Assembly: GCA_004356105.1 (NCBI GenBank)
Contig: SMYC01000111.1
Coordinates: forward strand, 1 to 47,743
Source of the DNA: Acidobacteriota bacterium
GTDB taxonomy: Bacteria > Acidobacteriota > Vicinamibacteria > Marinacidobacterales > SMYC01
DNA length: 47,743 nt
Reading direction: 5' to 3'
Part shown: piece after piece, positions 45,394 through 47,743 of the stretch
Layout: every line of letters starts with the position of its first letter
How positions within the stretch are numbered: the first letter of the stretch is position 1
Translations under genes and position numbers: made by a program
The notes under the pieces: model-generated
What the model was told of the DNA's origin: nothing
Database searches by the model: none
What the model saw: only the letters and a program-made list of their open reading frames with translations

Positions 45394-47475
45394 CTAATCG
45401 AAAACGAATCGCACCTTCGAGCTCTCGTCGAGAACGAGAGCCGCATCGAACTTCTTCCCGGTCCTCTTGCTCTTGAAGCCCTTGAGCTTCCTTGTCTTCT
45501 TGCGTGCGAGAAGCTGCTCGGCTTGCGTCAATGAGATCGTCTTGCCGGCGATCTTTTTCCAAATCGTGAAAGAGCATCCTTCTCTCCATCGGTTGCAGCC
45601 GTAGGCCTTTGGCGTTTCGCGAACGATCCCTTTCTTGCATAGCGGGCACGTTGCAAGTCCGGCCTCTTGCTGCGCCCCGGCAAGGCCGGCAAGGGGAGCA
45701 GCCGCAAACACTCTCGGAAGAAGAGCCTTCAGGTGACGGACGATATCGGCCTCGAAGGTCTCGGCGGCGAGCTTTCCGTCCTCGATGTCCTTCAAGCGCT
45801 GCTCCCACTGGGCTGTGAGGGCTGGGTCGCGGAGCTCCTCTTCGACCTGGGCGATGAGGTCGATGCCTTTGCCCGTCGGTAGGATCTCCTTCTTGCTTCG
45901 CTCGATATAGCCGGTTTTGAGAAGCCGCTCGATGATGGCGGCGCGAGTAGCCGGAGTGCCGAGCCCGCAGCGCTTCATGGTTGCTGCGAGGTCTTCGTCA
46001 TCGATGGAGGCGCCCGCTTTTTTCATCGCGTCGAGAAGGGAAGCGTCGGTGTGCGGCTTGGGTGGCTTCGTCACACGGGTCTCGAGGGACTGCGAACGCT
46101 TCTTACAGCTCTCGCCCTTCTCGAGGGGCGGAAGTTTCTGGGCCTTCTCGTCGTCCCGCTTCGCGGAATGAACCGTCGTCCACCCAGGCTCCTTCACGAC
46201 GGAGCCTGTCGCTCGGAACGTGTGTGGGCCGATGGCGAAGAGGACCGTGGTCTCGCCCTTTACGAGCGGCGGCAGAAAGATGGCGAGAAAACGGGCGACG
46301 ACCAAGCGGTAGATCTTTTGCTCCTTGTCCGAGAGATGGAGTCCTCGTGGGTTTCGCGGTGTGGGGATGATGGCGTGGTGGTCCGTGAGCTTGGTGTCAT
46401 CGACGTAGCTCTTCGGAAGCTTCAAAGTGGGGAAACGCGTTTGGGCGAGAGCGGCGGCCTTGGGGAAGGACTCCCGGGCGGCGTCGATGACCGCTGGCAG
46501 GCCAGCAACGATGTCGCGGGAGAGGTGCCTGGATTCCGTCCTCGGATAGGAGAGGAGCTTGTGCTTCTCGTAGAGTGACTGCGCGATCTGAAGCGTCGCG
46601 GTCGCGGTATAGCCGAAGCGCTTGTTGGCTTCTTTCTGAAGCGTGAGAAGGTCGAAGAGAGCCGGAGCGGGGGTCCTCGTGTCCTTCGTTTCGACGCGCG
46701 TGACCCTGGCGAGCGGCACGCCGGCGATGTCCTCGAAGACGCGCACGGCAAGAGTCTTTTCATCGATGCGGGTCTTCTTGTTCTTCCCGACATATTTCGC
46801 GGTAAAGCCGGGCTCGAGGACGGCGAGGACTTCGTAGTACGTCTCGGGTACGAAGTTTCGGATCTCGTGGTGGCGGTTGACGAGAAGCGCAAGCGTCGGT
46901 GTCTGGACGCGCCCGACGGTGCAAAGCTGGCGGTTGTGAACGGTATAGGCCCGCGTGAAGTTCAAGCCCATGAGCCAGTCCGCATGCGCGCGGGACCTCG
47001 CCGCTGCGGCCAGCGCGTCGAACGCTTTCGACGGCTCGAGGGAGCGAAAGCCTTCGCGGATGGCCTCATCTGTTAGGGAGCGGATCCAGAGTCTCTTCAC
47101 GGGCTTTCTCGAGCCCGAGCGTTGATAGATGAGCCGAAAGATGTGCTCGCCTTCGCGTCCGGCGTCGGTCGCGGCGATGATCTCCGTGGTCTCTGAAGCG
47201 GTGAACAGTTTCTTGATGATGGCGAACTGTTCCTTTCCGTTTTGCGTGACCTCGTACTTCCATCGCGGAGGCACCATCGGAAGCTGTTCTTTTCTCCAGG
47301 GCTTTGCCCAAGCTGGGTTCATCGCGGCAGGCTCGGCGATCGCCACGAGGTGGCCGAAGGCCCACGTGACGGCATAGCCGTTTCCGGTCAGATGGCCGTT
47401 GGCCCTCGTGCGGCAGCCGAGCACACGGGCAATATCCCGAGCGACGGAGGGTTTTTCGGCAAGGACGACTTTCAT
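45394..47475 (-). CDS. topB: DNA topoisomerase III (type IA)
   Basis: The protein has 693 residues. The TOPRIM domain starts MKVVLAEKPSVARDIARVLG and holds the acidic motif ATDAGREGEHIFRLIY. The catalytic tyrosine is in LLSYPRTESRHLS. The type IA core then runs through GLGTPATRAAIIERLLKTGYIER. A zinc ribbon-like tail (ATCPLCKKGIVRETPKAYGCNRWREGCSF) follows and a short topoisomerase-C-like repeat ends the protein. It relaxes and decatenates single-strand-containing DNA. TopB is often chromosomal but also rides on integrative elements. No other such genes are seen here. The start overlaps a small ORF at 47472. Confidence 0.93.
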   Translation of the reverse strand: MKVVLAEKPSVARDIARVLGCRTRANGHLTGNGYAVTWAFGHLVAIAEPAAMNPAWAKPWRKEQLPMVPPRWKYEVTQNGKEQFAIIKKLFTASETTEIIAATDAGREGEHIFRLIYQRSGSRKPVKRLWIRSLTDEAIREGFRSLEPSKAFDALAAAARSRAHADWLMGLNFTRAYTVHNRQLCTVGRVQTPTLALLVNRHHEIRNFVPETYYEVLAVLEPGFTAKYVGKNKKTRIDEKTLAVRVFEDIAGVPLARVTRVETKDTRTPAPALFDLLTLQKEANKRFGYTATATLQIAQSLYEKHKLLSYPRTESRHLSRDIVAGLPAVIDAARESFPKAAALAQTRFPTLKLPKSYVDDTKLTDHHAIIPTPRNPRGLHLSDKEQKIYRLVVARFLAIFLPPLVKGETTVLFAIGPHTFRATGSVVKEPGWTTVHSAKRDDEKAQKLPPLEKGESCKKRSQSLETRVTKPPKPHTDASLLDAMKKAGASIDDEDLAATMKRCGLGTPATRAAIIERLLKTGYIERSKKEILPTGKGIDLIAQVEEELRDPALTAQWEQRLKDIEDGKLAAETFEADIVRHLKALLPRVFAAAPLAGLAGAQQEAGLATCPLCKKGIVRETPKAYGCNRWREGCSFTIWKKIAGKTISLTQAEQLLARKKTRKLKGFKSKRTGKKFDAALVLDESSKVRFVFD

Positions 47476-47633
47476 GACGTCACCGCGGTTTCGTGAGAGA
47501 AGACAGGAGTCGGTCGGTACACGAGAGCCGCTTCGGTCGAGTGGACGCCGAGCACCTCTTTGATCTGATCCACGTGCTTCTGATAGATGCTTTCGAAGGC
47601 ATAGCCTGCCCTATATCTGGCCAAAACACGCAT
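47472..47633 (-). CDS. Small unrecognised ORF upstream of topB
   Basis: 53 residues if it starts at ATG 47633 (MRVLARYRAGYAFESIYQKH). An upstream TTG at 47678 would lie inside the operator-like palindrome and is less likely. Residues 5-30 may form an amphipathic helix. Its stop overlaps the topB ATG by 4 nt (ATGA), which argues for translation. No family is recalled. It could be a short regulator of topB or a leader peptide. Confidence 0.45.
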   Translation of the reverse strand: MRVLARYRAGYAFESIYQKHVDQIKEVLGVHSTEAALVYRPTPVFSHETAVTS

Positions 47634-47679
47634 ACGAATACGACTTTTGGCCACTTTTAGCAAATTATAAGTGGCCAAA
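47618..47679. promoter_or_regulatory. Three TGGCCA boxes in the topB operon promoter
   Basis: TGGCCAAAA (47618-47626), TTTTGGCCACTT (47645-47656) and AAGTGGCCAAA (47669-47679). The last two form an 11-bp perfect inverted repeat around TTAGCAAATTAT. A minus-strand TATAAT (47669-47664) lies between them, so a protein bound here would overlie the -10 region. Spacing between box centres is 30 and 24 bp. Confidence 0.55.
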
Positions 47680-47743
47680 GGTGCTCTTGAAGGACAGAAA
47701 CACCACGTTTGGTCGCTTGCCGGCGAGTGGAGAAGACACGAGA

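Noticed and set aside
45394-47475. TopB as proof of an integrative element
   Set aside because: No integrase, relaxase, partition or attachment site is visible, and TopB is also a common chromosomal gene.

Overview
The window reads as a high-GC (about 60% by eye) Gram-negative chromosome, most likely from Acidobacteriota. This is inferred from gene families: a VWFA-related secreted protein of the acidobacterial type, a DUF5916/CBM9-like outer-membrane protein, an MFS/spermidine-synthase-like fusion, relics of a PEGA-type kinase and a c-type cytochrome, an MglA-like GTPase, outer-membrane porins and sigma-54 control. No rRNA, tRNA, CRISPR array, integrase or transposase was seen.

Region 1 (1-10736) holds the best candidate for an undescribed system. 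Two paralogous exported cupredoxins (860 and 5111) and an outer-membrane-type haem protein with His/Glu-rich repeats (5346) each have a sigma-54 -24/-12 promoter with an almost identical core. They share GTGACA-N4-TGTCAC-like palindromes about 95-110 bp upstream of the expected transcription starts. The next operon encodes a membrane histidine kinase and an NtrC-class sigma-54 activator, the obvious regulator. The block is bracketed by the 3' end of a CBS-domain gene (465-578) and a diverged copy of that 3' end (10625-10736).

Region 2 (10738-18993): an overlapping minus-strand operon (threonine dehydratase-like, PAP2, SixA, DUF952) diverges from a plus-strand sugar-acid operon: fuconolactonase-like hydrolase, lipoprotein sugar-binding protein, RbsA-like and RbsC-like ABC subunits, L-fuconate dehydratase. 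This looks like uptake and oxidative catabolism of L-fucose or a related sugar.

Region 3 (18994-23822): a tiny monocistronic gene for a 24-residue peptide with 14 lysines, with its own promoter, strong ribosome site and terminator. It is followed by a minus-strand operon (PfkB kinase, TPR, VWFA, M20 peptidase with a premature stop) and a 219-bp MITE-like inverted-repeat element filling a divergent intergenic region.

Region 4 (23823-34857): radical SAM, QueG-like Fe-S protein, amidohydrolase, ClpX-like ATPase, Ldh-family dehydrogenase, kinase relic, MglA-GAF-like fusion, porin relic, phosphodiesterase and serine hydrolase.

Region 5 (34858-47743): small and secreted proteins (one behind a fourth sigma-54 promoter), YIP1 and DUF2752 membrane proteins, PQQ-like propeller, phasin-like protein with a lysine-rich tail, DUF5916 protein, amidase, cytochrome relic, VapBC and topoisomerase III.

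Across the window many first genes have a TANNNT hexamer exactly 6-7 nt before the start codon and no Shine-Dalgarno sequence, which suggests leaderless mRNAs are common here. Several loci (kinase, porin, cytochrome, M20 peptidase, small membrane protein) are visibly decaying or carry sequencing errors.
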